This document shows positions 1 through 13,500 of a stretch of DNA of 64,000 bases, in pieces (position 1 is the stretch's first letter; each line of letters begins with the position of its first letter). The position numbers and the translations under genes were made by a program. Location: positions 5,912,978 to 5,976,977 of the forward strand of contig KL647288.1 of the NCBI GenBank assembly GCA_000727475.1, given 5' to 3'. The stretch is from Sarcocystis neurona (Eukaryota > Apicomplexa > Conoidasida > Eucoccidiorida > Sarcocystidae). The notes under the pieces are model-generated. The model worked only from the letters and a program-made list of their open reading frames with translations, made no database searches and was not told where the DNA came from.

Positions 1-3000
1 AGTGCTGAACTACCTTCGTGACCAGACGGGCAGATCGATGTTCAGCTGGAGAGACATCGAACTTGCTGCGCCAAGAGCGAAGGGACACCCGAGCCACACG
101 CCACAGCCTTCTTGTACGCTGTGTGTGTTGGTTCGCTAACAGGAACTGCGTGAATGAAGGAGAGAGAGAGAGATTGGCACGTCTAGCTGCGTACGTAGAT
201 GAGGAAGATTATGTCGCGCCACTTTTGGTGGCCTGCGAGCGAGGCGATCTCCTTAGCGAATGGTACTGTATGCAGTCTGAGTGGGAACGTGCATTCAAGG
301 TAAGCACTGAGATGCTGAAAAAACAAGAGAACTTGTAAAGCCATGTTCACTAGGTTTCCAGATGCAAGTGCACTTTTTGCGAGCCTCTCGAATCACGGGC
401 TGGCGAACTCTCCGTGCTGGAGCGTTCAGCTTCTCACGGTTTCGAACGTGACAGTCCTTGCGGTCTCATTTACCTCTGTGCCAGTATTATACTTTGGTTG
501 CGAACAAGATTTTTCAGCTGCGCACCCGAACTGCAAAGCAGCGACACGTATTTCGATTGAATGCGTTCTGTAATCACGCCACCTCTTCGCGGAATGTCGA
601 CGTCAGACCGGCTGCAATGTTCGACACGCTATAGCACATCTCCACGTGCAACCAAGACATGGATGCTTGCGTTCCTCCAGACTGCTTTTAGCATTAACGT
701 CCTTGCCAGTTTGCCTGTACTTCAAGTCGATTTCTATGGATGCGCGCTACTTGCCTTCCAGGTCACACATGCAATTGTCACTGTCCGAGCTTCTGAGTAA
801 AGGACTTTGCAATGTTCGGACTTACCGGCAGATCGCAAACGTCTTCGGCACAGGTACTGAAGCATGAGAGCAGTAGAGTCCTGCCCGGTTCTTATCTTTT
901 CAGGTGTCAACGGACCTGGACACTGTCGGTCCCTACGTGGTACATCACCGATACAGTTTGTACCTCGAAGACTTGGGGGATTATGCGCAGGCTCTGAACC
1001 ATCTGCGACTTTCCCTTCCTGCGACCAAGGAAGCAGGAGACGGGTCAGAAGGTATACATGCATGTATCCCCACTTTATTCCGCTGCTCTTAATGCCCTCA
1101 TTGTTTCCATAGGCTTTGTCTACTGCCGCTGGTTAGTCCGTGCCGCTCCTCAGTATCCTGACGCAGACGTTCACAGCTACGGTAGTTCCTCACCACCGTC
1201 CCGTTCACACGTGGTATTCACTCGAAGGATAGTAGTTATGTACCTTTTTGTTTGCCATTGATCGTCCGCACTTCCAACGCGGGCGCGCCAAATGCTTGTC
1301 CTCTTTTGAACTCTGCAGAGTGGTCGACTCGCGACGGACTATCAAGTTCCTTCGGGTTTTTCTCCTCTGCACTACGGCATGAAAGTGCGCGAGGGTTGAG
1401 ACTAGCGGAAGCAGCTGGAGACGTAGAACTGTCATTGCGAAACGAGCAGGATACCCAATGGTTCGAGTAAGCCTAATGAGAACCAGCCTATTTGGCTTCT
1501 GCTGTATCGTCTCTGGCGTGACTAGAAAACCGACACTTTCCCATTACTTTCTTTTTCAAGAAAGAATTGACGCGAGGTATCTACCACACGATTCTCAGGA
1601 GCGTGTAGATGTATCACGGACGTCCGCTGTGCGAAGGTTTGCTCTCGGCTAACAACGAGACTGCTCGCCTGTCGAAACCGAGGCCGCTGAGCGCCAGTTG
1701 ATGCACTAATAATTATGCAAGACAGCTATACAGTTTTAACGATAGTGCACTGTGGAGTCTCCTGCAATTCAGGTGGTACGGAATTCGGCTTGAAACAGCA
1801 GAAATTTCTCAAGGTAGTAGTGCCTGTATCCGTCGCAAGGGACGACGTCGTGGGTATGATATGCCATCACTACTTTCCAGCGTTTTCGAACCCATCGCCT
1901 TTGGCAGCCTAATACGAGCACCGCCTGACGTGTTGACGAAAGCCTTGCATTGGTACACCAAGGCCAGGAATCTACCTCAACAAGCTCGCGTGCTTTGCCT
2001 GCTGGGCAAGCAGAGAGAAGCTGAAGAGATCTGTATGAAGTCTGGGGACAAAGCAGCACTCTCTGTTCTGGCGAAGTATTACGCAACAAGTGGCTTGATG
2101 CAGAAGGCGATCAGTTGTTATATTTCAGCAGGAAGGACGCGGACGGCCCTGAGGTGGGAAGCGTTGTGACAGAAAGGTGTTAAGCGGCAATGGGCCTACC
2201 GCCGAAGTATAATTTCGCGTACCCTGCCGGCGAACCTGTGACATTATATGGACTTCGTTCAGGCTGGCGAGACGCGATGGATGTGCTAGGGAGATCGCGA
2301 CTGCAGCTCTTGTGGCCAGAGATGAGGACATGCTGGCTGCTGCCCAGTTTCTGTGTGAGGTAAACTTCCCACGCACGTGAAGGTGGTGATTTGCTACACT
2401 TGCAATCTCACCACACTCGCGGACAGGTCACGGACCATCGCTTCTACTTTGAACACGAAAACCTAATGTTTTTCTCCGTGAAGTCTGCCGCATGAATGCG
2501 CACGTTACAGCGCGAGGAGTTTGAGAAGGCCGTTTCACTCTACAGAAAAGCTGGTCGTATTGACGCTGCAATAAGTGTCTGCCTACACGCGAAGTTGTAC
2601 GACTCCCTGCGGTTGCTGGTTGACGAAGCCACACCGCACATGGAGACAGGTTTACTGAAAGAATCTGCTGCAGCTCTTGCCCAGCTGCGTATCCCGGAAC
2701 GTGGTGTACAGTTGTTAGCGGAAACAAAGCGATTTATGGCAGTAAGTGGTGCGGCAGAAGTACCGGACACTTTTGGTACCGTGTTTTCTCACCACTGACG
2801 CCTGGGAAACCACTCGTTGGGCTTCGTACTGGTGTCCATTTAGTCTCGCACCTCCACGTCCTCCTTGTGGGCCACACAGCCACTGGACGTGCTCGCGCAT
2901 TCTGTCTGTCCTTTGTCCGCGAGCGCCACTCATCAACAGGCACTCGATTTGTGCGAGAGTGAAGACGTTGTTTTGTCCGAAGCATTGGTGGAACTACTCA

Positions 3001-4976
3001 GTCCTGGAAAAGAAGATTATGGCTGGTGCCGACTCTCACGCTTTGAGAGCGGCCCTGCGCCAGCAGATGACACGGTCGAAGCAAGCGAAGAGCAAGAGTG
3101 CTCGATAGGGAGGAGGAAGATTTTGAGTAGGCTGGCAAAGCTGTGCTTGAAACAGAAGCTTTACGCCTCAGCTTGCAAGTCCTTTACAGCGGCGGGAGAC
3201 AAGCTCGCTGCCGTAGAATGTTTGGTCGAAGGAGAGGACACAGAACGAGTTATCTGTTTTGCCAGTAAGAGAGCACCGCAGCACCTACTGCTTCAACACT
3301 GGGGAGTCCTGCATAGCGTATGCTTCTGTGGAAGTCTCGACCTTCCGGAGGGCCCGTCACGGTTCAACGTTGCAGTTCTTCAAAGAAAGCTCAAGTCTGA
3401 TCCTTTTTTGCGCCCTGCAGCTTTTCTGCTGGTGTCGCTGCTTCATCGGTATTCGTACTTCAGACACAGCGAGAGATCCTGGGGTGTACGAGGCTGCTGC
3501 GGACTACCTTCACGCGTCACTGCCACACCGCGACGACAAACTAACAAAAACCATGATTGCTTTCTACGAGAAGGCCAAAGCAAATGCAAAACTCGCGACA
3601 TTCTACATCACGGTGGCTCGAGTGGGCAACTCACGCAGACGGTCATTCTGGCACCTCAAGCTCAAGTCGCAGAATGTGTCTTTCCACTTCGAAAAACCTC
3701 TGGCCGCAGAGGCTGCTTTTCTGTGTCGCGTCTGTTGCGACTGCAGGGGGAAATAGCGAACTTCAGCGCGTATGAGACAGCGCTTCACGCTCTGCGAAAT
3801 AGTCGCAAATACTTGGCTTGCTGCTCAGATGCGGATAGAAGAATGCAGTTGCTTGAAGTGCGTATTAGCATTATCGAAAGGTAGGAGGCGGAGTGTCGGT
3901 ACACCGGTGTGAATTTAGTTTTTTCGATACGTCAGGGTCGTGAGGGTAGAGACCGGCAGCTGTCAAAAAGGAACAGACGCGTGAGCGTTTACCCAGGAGG
4001 GCGGATTATATAGCCGTCGCACGTCAAAAGCTAGAGAGACAATCGTGTAGGTGTCTGTAGTTGTGCACAGGTTCCTTGAAGCCCGGACAATGCAAAGGAC
4101 CAACCCTTCTCAAATGATTCATGAACTAGTTTCTCTTCTGAAAGATCCAACGGCGACAAAAGTGGTGAAAGCCTCGGATATCTTCGCTCATCTCGTAAAG
4201 TGAGAGATTCAGTCTTCGTGTTACTCGAAGGATAGCAGATGATCCAATGTCCCCTCATGACGCCGCATCCACCGCACCAAGCGCGCCTTTGTGTACGGGA
4301 GTGAAGCTACTAGGGTCGTGCGTGGAGTGCAGATGAATACTGACGCCAACAGGAAAACTTCTATGTTCCCTCATTGGACGACTACGTATCCCACGACCAC
4401 GCCACACTGCTACTGAAACAACGCTGCCGTCTCATCAGCCCAATTCAGGTAGCAATGCGCTGTTGGAATGGTGAATCTTGTTGCGTAACGGGTATAACGC
4501 CTCCCAACACAAGCACGACGCCGCACTCGCAGCCCACCTCAGGTAGTAATGCGATGCTGAAATGGTGAATCTTGTTGCGTAACAGGTATTACGCCTCCCA
4601 ACACAAGTACGACGCCGCATTCGCCGTACTGAAGATGATGGTAAAAAGAAGAATCAACCCCCAAGATGTTCTCGACCACGAGACGGTAACTAGCATTTGT
4701 GACGCAACTTCCACAACGGCTGAAACGCTGATACTCGATACAAACTCGACAACTCATCAGGCAAGATTCGGCGACAGCAGGCCTTTGACACTTTCGGAAC
4801 ACACGAGATTCAGTGAAAGGGCACCTGTCTTCTCAGAAGCGGCAGTAACGGGAGGAGACGTACAAGTATCTGGAGACCTGGACGGTAGTGACCTGGAGTC
4901 GCGCGGGACCGAATCGGAGGAAGAATCGCCAAACGCACTCGCGTTGTCGATGGACCGAACCCGGATCAAGGCATAG
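1..4976 (+). CDS. IFT140: Intraflagellar transport protein 140 (IFT140), C-terminal TPR part, truncated at window start
   Basis: IFT140 is a core subunit of the IFT-A complex that carries retrograde cargo along cilia and flagella; in coccidia only microgametes are flagellated. The exons, read in order, follow the C-terminal half of human IFT140: a TPR helix array with cores such as LARLAAYVDEEDYVAPLL, ALHWYTKARNLPQQARVLC, KAVSLYRKAGRIDAAISVC, KSFTAAGDKLAAVECLVEG and YYASQHKYDAAFAVLKMM. Exons I could phase-join are ?-299, 904-about 1051, about 1900-2153, 2290-2359, 2511-2741, 2940-3264, 3464-3621, 3747-3880, 4071-4199 and 4586-4976; a further one near 1415-1467 (core NEQDTQWFE) is likely. Splice phases agree from 2153 to the stop at 4974-4976. 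The last ~110 residues are acidic and Ser/Thr-rich without recognised domain. The N-terminal WD40 part lies outside the window. The family call is firm; exon limits before 1,900 are approximate. Confidence 0.88.
4433..4641 (+). repeat. 94-bp tandem duplication spanning the last IFT140 3' splice site
   Basis: Two copies with a 94-bp offset are visible, for example CAGGTAGCAATGCG at 4446 and CAGGTAGTAATGCG at 4540. Each holds the sequence before the last exon plus the first bases of that exon. The second copy keeps the acceptor AACAG at 4581-4585, whereas the first reads AACGG at the equivalent place, so its AG is lost. See findings. Confidence 0.8.
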
Positions 4977-6271
4977 ACCAGCTCGTGGAACGTCAACGAA
5001 ACGATTCTTCCTTTGATCTCTCCTACCTCATTTTACATATATGTGTATGTAAGAAACAATTTCGTTGTTTTTTCACTGACTACACGATAAGAGCTAGACC
5101 ACCAAAGTAAAGGCCTTCCCCATGCCCTCGCTACGCATTAACTGCCGTATCCGTTTCGGGCCAGTACAGGTGGCTGCGAGTTACAGGTGCCAGACGTTCC
5201 TTTCCATGGTAGCAACAATACTCGTTATGACAAAGGGGCCAGTGAAACTGATGAAGCTTGACTACCACATGCAGCTGAGATCAGCACGTGCGTCAGAATT
5301 CTCCACGCACATGCACATCTACTCATGTACACAGGCTCGTCAGAATTCCGCATACACCCGCACATATATATACAAATACGACTTGTCAAAAGAAAGTTGC
5401 CCGCTTCCCCTGGCACAGCGCAAGCATATCCCTGCCCAAACATTCAGGACGGACAAAGCCTCTTTCAACCAGTGCGTTTTCGGTTTGGTTCGAAAAGCAC
5501 CTTTCACTCATTGTCTACAACGTTGACGGTACACTGCTATACTATTCTGGTTCCCTCCTTTCACGGTTGTCAGTAGCCCACTGTAATTACTCAGCGCCAC
5601 GCCGACGCAGGGAAATGTGAAAATTACAGCTGCAATGCATTCGGGCTTTTTCGTACACATGTAGTATCGTCCAAAAAAATTACCTTGGTGGAAATGCCTC
5701 CGAAGCAGCAGCAGCTCGGGGGTGCGCTTCAACCATTTAAAATGTCTACCCGATACTACTACCACTCCCCCGCGCTTTTCGCGCAAGACATGGCACGTAT
5801 GGAGGAAGAAAATAATGCAGTACATCTCTCGAAATTCACGTGCTCTGCCACGTTTCACGGTCCCGCTTCCCAGCTATGCCCTAGCAGCAAATACTACACC
5901 ACCTCAGCAGCGACGCGAAACGGAAGACTTCAGTATTACCACCCTCAGCACGCGCAGATCTTCCTCCTAGGACGCGCCTGAAGGCGGGCAGCAGCTCGAA
6001 ATTTCGCCCACGGAAACTGTCGTACAGTTTTGCAATACAACGAGCCGTTACGCACACAGGCAAGCATTCACTTGCACACACGTACACCACCTGCTTAGCC
6101 ACTCTCTCCCCCTGCGTGTTAGAGATAATGGTCAACCGAACACTGTTCTGTGCGCGAGTACTTCTCGACGCATATCCTGCGTAGTACCCTCTTGGCACTA
6201 TCGTGCGACGGATAAAAAAATTCGCTTGAACTGTCGTCTTCCACACGTATCTTCTAATGTTTCATTTCGTC
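4977..6271. other. Convergent intergenic region
   Basis: This 1.3-kb stretch separates the 3' ends of IFT140 (plus strand) and the F-box gene (minus strand). It should hold both 3' untranslated regions. The short open frames on either strand have no recognisable domain, start context or splice signals, and I see no RNA gene. Confidence 0.5.
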
Positions 6272-9200
6272 CTATCTACGAATTCCGGGTAATCCGGTGA
6301 AGACATCGCTAACATACCGGTAACAAAAAGCTGCGGCACCCTGGAAGATATCAGAGAAAGTGCTCACAGTTACATAAGTGGATCCTTCATTTTCAGCTTT
6401 TATTCGATGTTTTATGGTAATTCGCTTCAAGTTGCCAGCTGCCCCAGCTCGAACAAAAGCAACTGCACATAAGTCAGCAAAATCTTCCTCGCTTATCTTC
6501 CCTCTCCAGCTCTTCAGTCTCCCTCTTCCCCCAACAGGATCTACTCCCGTAAAGCGTCGTCTTTCTTCCTCCTCGTCAAGCACAGTCATCCACTGACGCC
6601 CAGCTTCGACACCTATCGCTCCCGCCCGCCCACTACTGTACCCGCTAATCGCATGTGGTGCTGCTGGGACGATCAGCTGACTCGCCAAACCACTTGACAA
6701 CAAGTTTCCGTTCACCGATGTAAGGATCTCGTGGAGCTGGTATGCTGCTTCGGCCCCTCGCGACCTTCGCTCCCCGTAGGCATCGGTGCGCGGCCAGTCA
6801 TGGAAGAAATCGACCTCAGGTTCGAGGAAATCGAAATCCCATCCTGGCATTCTATTATCTTCTTCGTGGCGCACTTCCAACCCAATAGTCAGGCGCTCCA
6901 GCGTTGGCATGCTGTCTAACATGCGGTGCAAGCCGGAGAGGCCCAGCCCCGTAAAATCTGGCAACACCTGTCAAGTGAAAAGAATCACCAGAACACCACA
7001 TACGCACGTGAGCACTACTGGCAGACGCAATCAACTGACGTGACACGTCCCACTGCGCCTACCCACCTTGCTGTGAGCATATACCTCGCACACACTGACG
7101 TAAATTTCCCGCTACGCTGCGTAGTGACATCCAAGAATCTTAAACCGGAGGACATGTTTTTATGTACACAGATCCCTACGAACACACGCGCCTGAACTAT
7201 TTCCAGTCGAACCAACACCGACTGACATAGATGTTACACTATCCTTATGTGTCTACAAATATATCCACTGCGCGTGTCAGGATTTCCTGAGCAGTCGACT
7301 CCATGTCAACCGGTTACAGTCTGCTGCGCAGAAGAAACAACTGCTCGCGACACACCAACACACGGTTATCTGCCCACGCCCTGAGTGCGCTGCCCTGCAC
7401 GGAGCCGATGGCAACAGGGAGCCTACGTCGCTTGAGAATACTAACAAGAGCACCTAGTGCACGTCAGGTGCGTAGCGGCTGCATCAAACAGCGGCCGCCC
7501 GTAGAAGACCTTGAGAAATTTTCGTCTGTGCGCAGCACGGTGAATGCATCACTTGGTGGCCCAGTGGAGTTTGACAACGCAAATGCGTACGAGATTCACT
7601 CCATTCCTGCTGTGCCAGTGGCAGGCAAGGGCCGTCCTCCACGAAGGATACTCTGTAGGGGGGAAACGCGCGAGTCGCAACTCTGTTAAGCCCTTGTTCA
7701 AAACTTCTTCCTGTCTCAAACTACATCCAAACTACTGCTGGTGTCTCCTCTTCTGAGTACGTATCAGACAATAATCTCAGCTACGCCATCCGGGTCATCT
7801 ACTCGTACAGAAAAAGTCCATACAACACAAACTTTGCTAAAATTTATCCCCGACCCCACCGCAAGATTTTGCAAGGCACTACTCGGCTGTTCAAAATGTT
7901 TTACGCACTCCCATCTGTACGCGCGAGATGTTCACTGCCGCAGATTGTCCCGTTACAGTAAGGAGCTGCAAACTCGCCAAAAGAGAGTACGTGTACGTTA
8001 CCACTACGTTCGAGCCCTGTGTCCAGCTGGGAAGACATCTACATCTGTACACGAAACAGAACTCCTTTTTTCGAAGGTGAGCGCTGTTCTAAGAAAAAAA
8101 TTTTCTTGCGTCTTTTGCATCATGCTTTCTCACTTCTTTGCCAAGCTACATCCCAGAACGTGTCTGAGCACCGGCTGCTTCGCCTAGTGGAATACTAGGG
8201 ACCGCCAACGTATCCTACTTGCAAATGCGCAGACGAACATGCAAAGGTGGAGAGGAGACGGGACTGCGAATACCACACCCCGACGGGCAGAGCTGCGCTA
8301 CTGCGCCGCGTGTCTGACGTGAGGCCTCACCTGCCACGACCAGTGGTCACTTTGCACCGGGAAGTACGTAATTTCAAATCTTTCGACGCTTGGGAAGCAG
8401 CAGTTGCTGAAAATGTGTGCCCACTCCAAGCCTTGACAACCGACGAGCGCAAACATCCTCAGGCGACCGAAAGTATGTGGTCTGAAGGCGAAAGGCGCAT
8501 GTACCGGAGTCTCGTCATGGAGCGGATTATCTGGAGAATGTAAGCACAAGTACCGCAGCGTGTCTGCGTTGCGGGACACCAGTGCAGCTATTTCTTGGAT
8601 CGTGATCGAGCCATTGGTGAAGGCGTTCGACGAGACCTGCAAGAGAAAAATGCCATGCACACCGGAGAAAACCCAGTGCAAGCAAAAAATCACACCATCG
8701 CCACAAAGCGGGCCTCGCCGCCGGCCTGCTCATGACGTGTATCCTACGACGACGGAAGCGATGTGGGTGCGCAACCACGTACATAAGTAGAGAATGACAC
8801 GTTACGGAAAGGATGTACAGATGTTCACAGGAAACGTAAACACATCGGATGGAGCGCGCAAAGGACATGCAACGGCACCTACTAACGCGCCGACGAAGCG
8901 CCAGTTCCTCGATGCGTCGTAGCACCAGCAGATCTACACGCGCTGCGTCCACTGAGCCTCACGAAGAGTCACCCCGTTGGCACGCCCGGCGGGCGAATGC
9001 TCGCAGTACTCCGAAGAACAAGTTATCGAAGTCAGATCGCTCCCAGGAACTGTCTCCTGAATTTTGAAGTAGGGATCTTCTACCCCACTGTACGGCAGAT
9101 GGTTCGCGGTCACTTCGTACACACGTGTAACAAGCGTGAGCATAGACCACGCACAATCCCACACACGGTTGTGTATAAAAAATATTTCTGCGCTCGAAGG

Positions 9201-10457
9201 CCGCTGCCTCACCTGCGCTGTGTTTCTAATATTCAAGTCACACTCGTTTTACGTTTATCGAGTCGCTGTATACGCGACTGCGGACGAATACGTGTGTCTG
9301 CGCACACTGCAGGAGAAAACGGAACGACGGAACCCGCAAAAAAATTGCCGTTCGGGTACATGTTAGTCGCAGCCATCCTTAAAACTGCTGAGAAGTCTGA
9401 TACACCTCTGTTCGAGGAAACGCTACGTCTTTGTCTCTATCCGTCTCTCTTGGCTCCACACATGCGTGCCTGTATACCTCCTGCGCCCCTGCGTGGGCCC
9501 AAATCGTTGCGCACACCGGCGCCACGTGCAGTACAAGGATCGTCACAAAAACCCTTCCCATGTCAAATAGCGGAACAGCTCTTTTGTACACGCACGCAGT
9601 TTCCTCTTCAGTTGAATAAGATCAATATGTACATCACCATCCCCCCCGTTGCCTGCGCTGAATTCCACGCACTGAGACGCATCCTTGGCTACATCTTAGT
9701 TCACTCGGCCTGGGCAGCTCGTTCTATATACCTCACTCCCCGGTAAAGCGTTTTCCACCTTTGTACATAAACAAGTATCTAAACAATTTATATGAAACTC
9801 GCAGTTGCCTCCTAGAATAGCGCCGCGCGAGACTCACGATGTCGTTACACCGTGTGTATGCACTGGTTCCCCACGCATGCGCACCTTCGTCCTCTGAGGC
9901 ATGAACACATTCCACAACACGCACGTGTATAGGTGATTCGGCAACGATGCACAGCACACGCACTACACGTTGAACTCTTCTGCATCTTCTCGAAGGGGGA
10001 AAGTGCTGCGAAGGGAGGTGATACTGACGGGTGTGTGCATGCAGTTACTCTACATGGGGCTGCCCGACTGGACACGCAGATGTGTATCCACGGATGCGCA
10101 CGGAAAACAGGGGCCGTCAAGACAGGCACCTGCCTCTTTCCCCACGGCTCTCGAGTGCGTCACGCCTGTACCGCGTTGGGCGACGAATAGTCACACACGT
10201 CCAGAAGCAGCTGTCTGCACTCGCACGCGGTGAAGGATGTTCAGCTCTCTGCAGGCAGCTGCAACAAACACTATAGTAAATTCCTTTCTCACGACTTGTT
10301 GATACGGCTTCACACCTGCGCAGACCTACAAAATCGGCAGGATGTTCTGCCCTGAGAAGCAGTGCTCCTCCACCACAGGCCACTGCAAACACGCAAAGAA
10401 GATGCATGCACGTGTACATCGCTTAGTCGCACGAATGTATGCACACGTGTTTGCGCA

Positions 10458-10501
<44 letters not shown>

Positions 10502-13500
10502 CATATCTTCCAGACAAGTTCTGCCTCCTGATACACACGCCGAGACGCACAACGTCAGCCGATGAGAGGCTGCAGCAGCCAACGGCAGCTCTATAGAGCT
10601 CGCATGCTGCGCTGTCGCTGTGCGTCTGCCTGAGACTCCTGTAAGGAACTGTTTTCCCTCGTGGCCGGCCGTTCGGGAGTTGAAACCGTCACCACATAGC
10701 AGCAAGTGAATCTTCCTGGTGCTGCTGCCTCTTCTTCCCTCTGTGCAGCATACGTTTTCCCGCTTCGAACCGAGTAACTAGTACCTTCGTACTGGACAAC
10801 AAGGGCCATGGTTCACGATCCTTTCTCTCCCTCGCCTCGACACACGTTTCGAATACCGGGTTAAAACACGATGCATGAATCTGAGAGGGCACCCACTACT
10901 TCTTAAATATACATATTTTTCGCACAGCTGGCAAGATGATCCGTAAAATCATCGTGCCAAAAAAACGCCTTTCTCCCCATCGGGAAACGGAGCGCGCCGT
11001 AAGACCTACATAGATATGGCGCAGTGCCTGCATTTGCAACAGCATCCCCTGTCTCTCGGTGGCATCCATGCGTGCCCACTTCCGGTCGAGCTTCAGTTTT
11101 CGAATAAACGCAAACGTTCCTCCTTTTTCTCGAATTGTCGTGTAAAATTCTGTGCAGACCACTTGTACGCGCAGAATTTCCTCGACTGTCAAGCACTGGA
11201 AGACGGCCTGGAGCAGCTCCACAGGAAGGTGTCTGAGCCGGAAGTTAAGCCGTCTTGTAACGTCTTTTTCTCCTCCTCTTCCTCTGCGTTTCTCTCTTCG
11301 ACCTTTGTCTTTTCTGTCGCCTCCCAGCGTTCCTGTCCTCAGAATGGGATACGAGAAAAAGCTCTTTTTCTCCGCCGACAGAACTGCAGGCTTGCTCGCC
11401 GTTTGTCGGCCCACCGGTGCCGCCGCCCCAGCGACCCCTTTGCCCTCTGCAACAGCGGTCGGACACGGTGGACGCCCCGAGGGCTCTACCGCACACTCGC
11501 CATCCGTGTTGCTGCTGCTGGAAGACGACGACAGAATGCTGGTCAGCACGCGCTTTAAAGGAGAAAGTGTAGGTAGCTGCTCTTCAGTAGATGAAGAGAA
11601 AGAAAAGCGCTTCAGCAGTCCTCCAGCAGCGCGGAGAGCCGAAAAGCTGCCTTCTTGTTGCGGCTGCCGCTCCTGCCTGTTCTCCACCTCTTTTGACTCT
11701 TTCTGCGCCTTCTTGCTGCTTAAGCTGCTCCTAGGCCTGTTACCGCTGCCACTGCTCCTACTTCTGCGCCCACCATCTTCGTGCTGCGGACGACCTTCGC
11801 CTGTTGTTCCTCCATGTTTCCTGCCCTGCAGCTGGGTGGTGTTCTCGTCGCAGAAGTTCCCATATATTTCTGCTGCTCCCCCCCCACTTGCAATACCGAC
11901 GTCCCCCGCTTTACTACGTCGGTCTTGTTGCTCCACAGCGTCACATGCTCCTGCTGCTGTTGTTGCACCACGCGAATCTGCAGGTACCTTCTCACTTTTG
12001 CTGCTGCTCTCCGTTTCCTGACCGCTCTTGTTACCACTACCCGACAATGAAGACCTTTCCTCTCTGCTGTCCTTTGCCGTAACAGCGCACGTTGTCTCCT
12101 CCCTGCGGCTGCTTCCTTCTTTTGCCGAGCAGTCCCTTCCCTCTGGTTGTCTTCCTCCGCTGTTGTCTATACCAGAAAAGTGGCTAGTCTTCTCGCACGC
12201 CAACAAAGCAGCAGCGCCGCTAGCTCCACCGACGCGCAGCAACGAGCCCGAGGCTTCTGACGCAGAGGAAGCACGGGCTGGTCCAGAAGAAGTCGAGCAT
12301 GAAGGGAAAGAAAGACTTTTCGGGAGAGCAGGCGACAACGCAGTCGCTCCTCCACCCCGTCCTGAAGCTGCTGTTGCCAGTGGCTGTGAAGTCGACGGCA
12401 GCTGCTGTGACGTCACGTGGGCCCCTCTGGCAGACGCGTTTCTCTTCTCTGCACATGAGACAGTTTCGTCCGCACTCCCAGCGCCGGCACTCGCACAGCG
12501 AAGAAACCTAGAGAGAAACGGAGCCCGCCGAGGGCTGTGCACAACTCCGCTCTTCCCTCCCAACGCCGTCCCTGTCTTCGACATCACATGAACCCGCTCC
12601 ACTGGTACTGGCAGTTTCTCCTCCACAACATGTGTCTCCGTCGTTTTCTCAGCAGAAGGCACCTTCTTCACGTAGCGAGGCCGTCCTTCTTTGAATCGTA
12701 GCGCCTTGTTCGACGCACCCATGTTTCCCGCGCAAATCTGCGCTGTGGGGGACTTTTCCTCGGCGACGGAAATTCGGCTGACCTTCCCTTCGTCTCCAGC
12801 AGCCGCAAGCCGACGCGGCGAAGAAGTTGCGAAGTGAGGTGGTGTTCTGATTCCCTCGGACGGCGGGCACGAAGACGCACGAGAAGGACGTGAAGACGGA
12901 GAGGACGACGACGACGACGAAGACGAAGTGTCGAAGAAAGCAGCAGCGAAGGGAGAGGTGCTGGCTGACGCTGCTTTCTGTCGAGGAGACGTACCGGCGG
13001 GACTGGACCTCGAAGACGAGACAGGCGTCGCACCAGATGAATCGAACAGCAAAGATGCAGAAGCGCTTCTTCTCATGCTGCTTTGACTGCTCTCGCCCGT
13101 GCTGCTGCTGCTGCTGCGGCTGTCGCTCCTCCAGCCGCTTCTGCTGCTGCTGAAACCGAACCAGCCGACGCTGGAAGCGCTGCTCTTGCTCGCCGTGCTG
13201 CTGGTGGTGCTGTTAAAACCCGGACCTCCCCTGTCTCGGAAGGAGGGAGATGCTCTCGAAAGACAAGCGGAAAATGACCTCTCGGGCACACGAGCAAACG
13301 ACAGAGAAAACGCAGTACTTCTCCTGCCGGTTTCACTGGCTGGCGCTGCTGCGCCAGCGCCACCACCTGTTGCGGAACTGCTTCGAGGTCTTCGCAAATC
13401 ACCTGAGCCACCTGCCCTACCGGACTCCCTAGTAGATCCCAATGCCGCACCAGGCTCTACTGCTGCGGGTGCAGACGGCTTTGCTCCACAAGCAGTGGTA

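Noticed and set aside
11152..12021. A 289-codon plus-strand frame opposite the F-box gene
   Set aside because: It is antisense to the Ser-rich exon; AGC runs read backwards as GCT/CTG and stay open.
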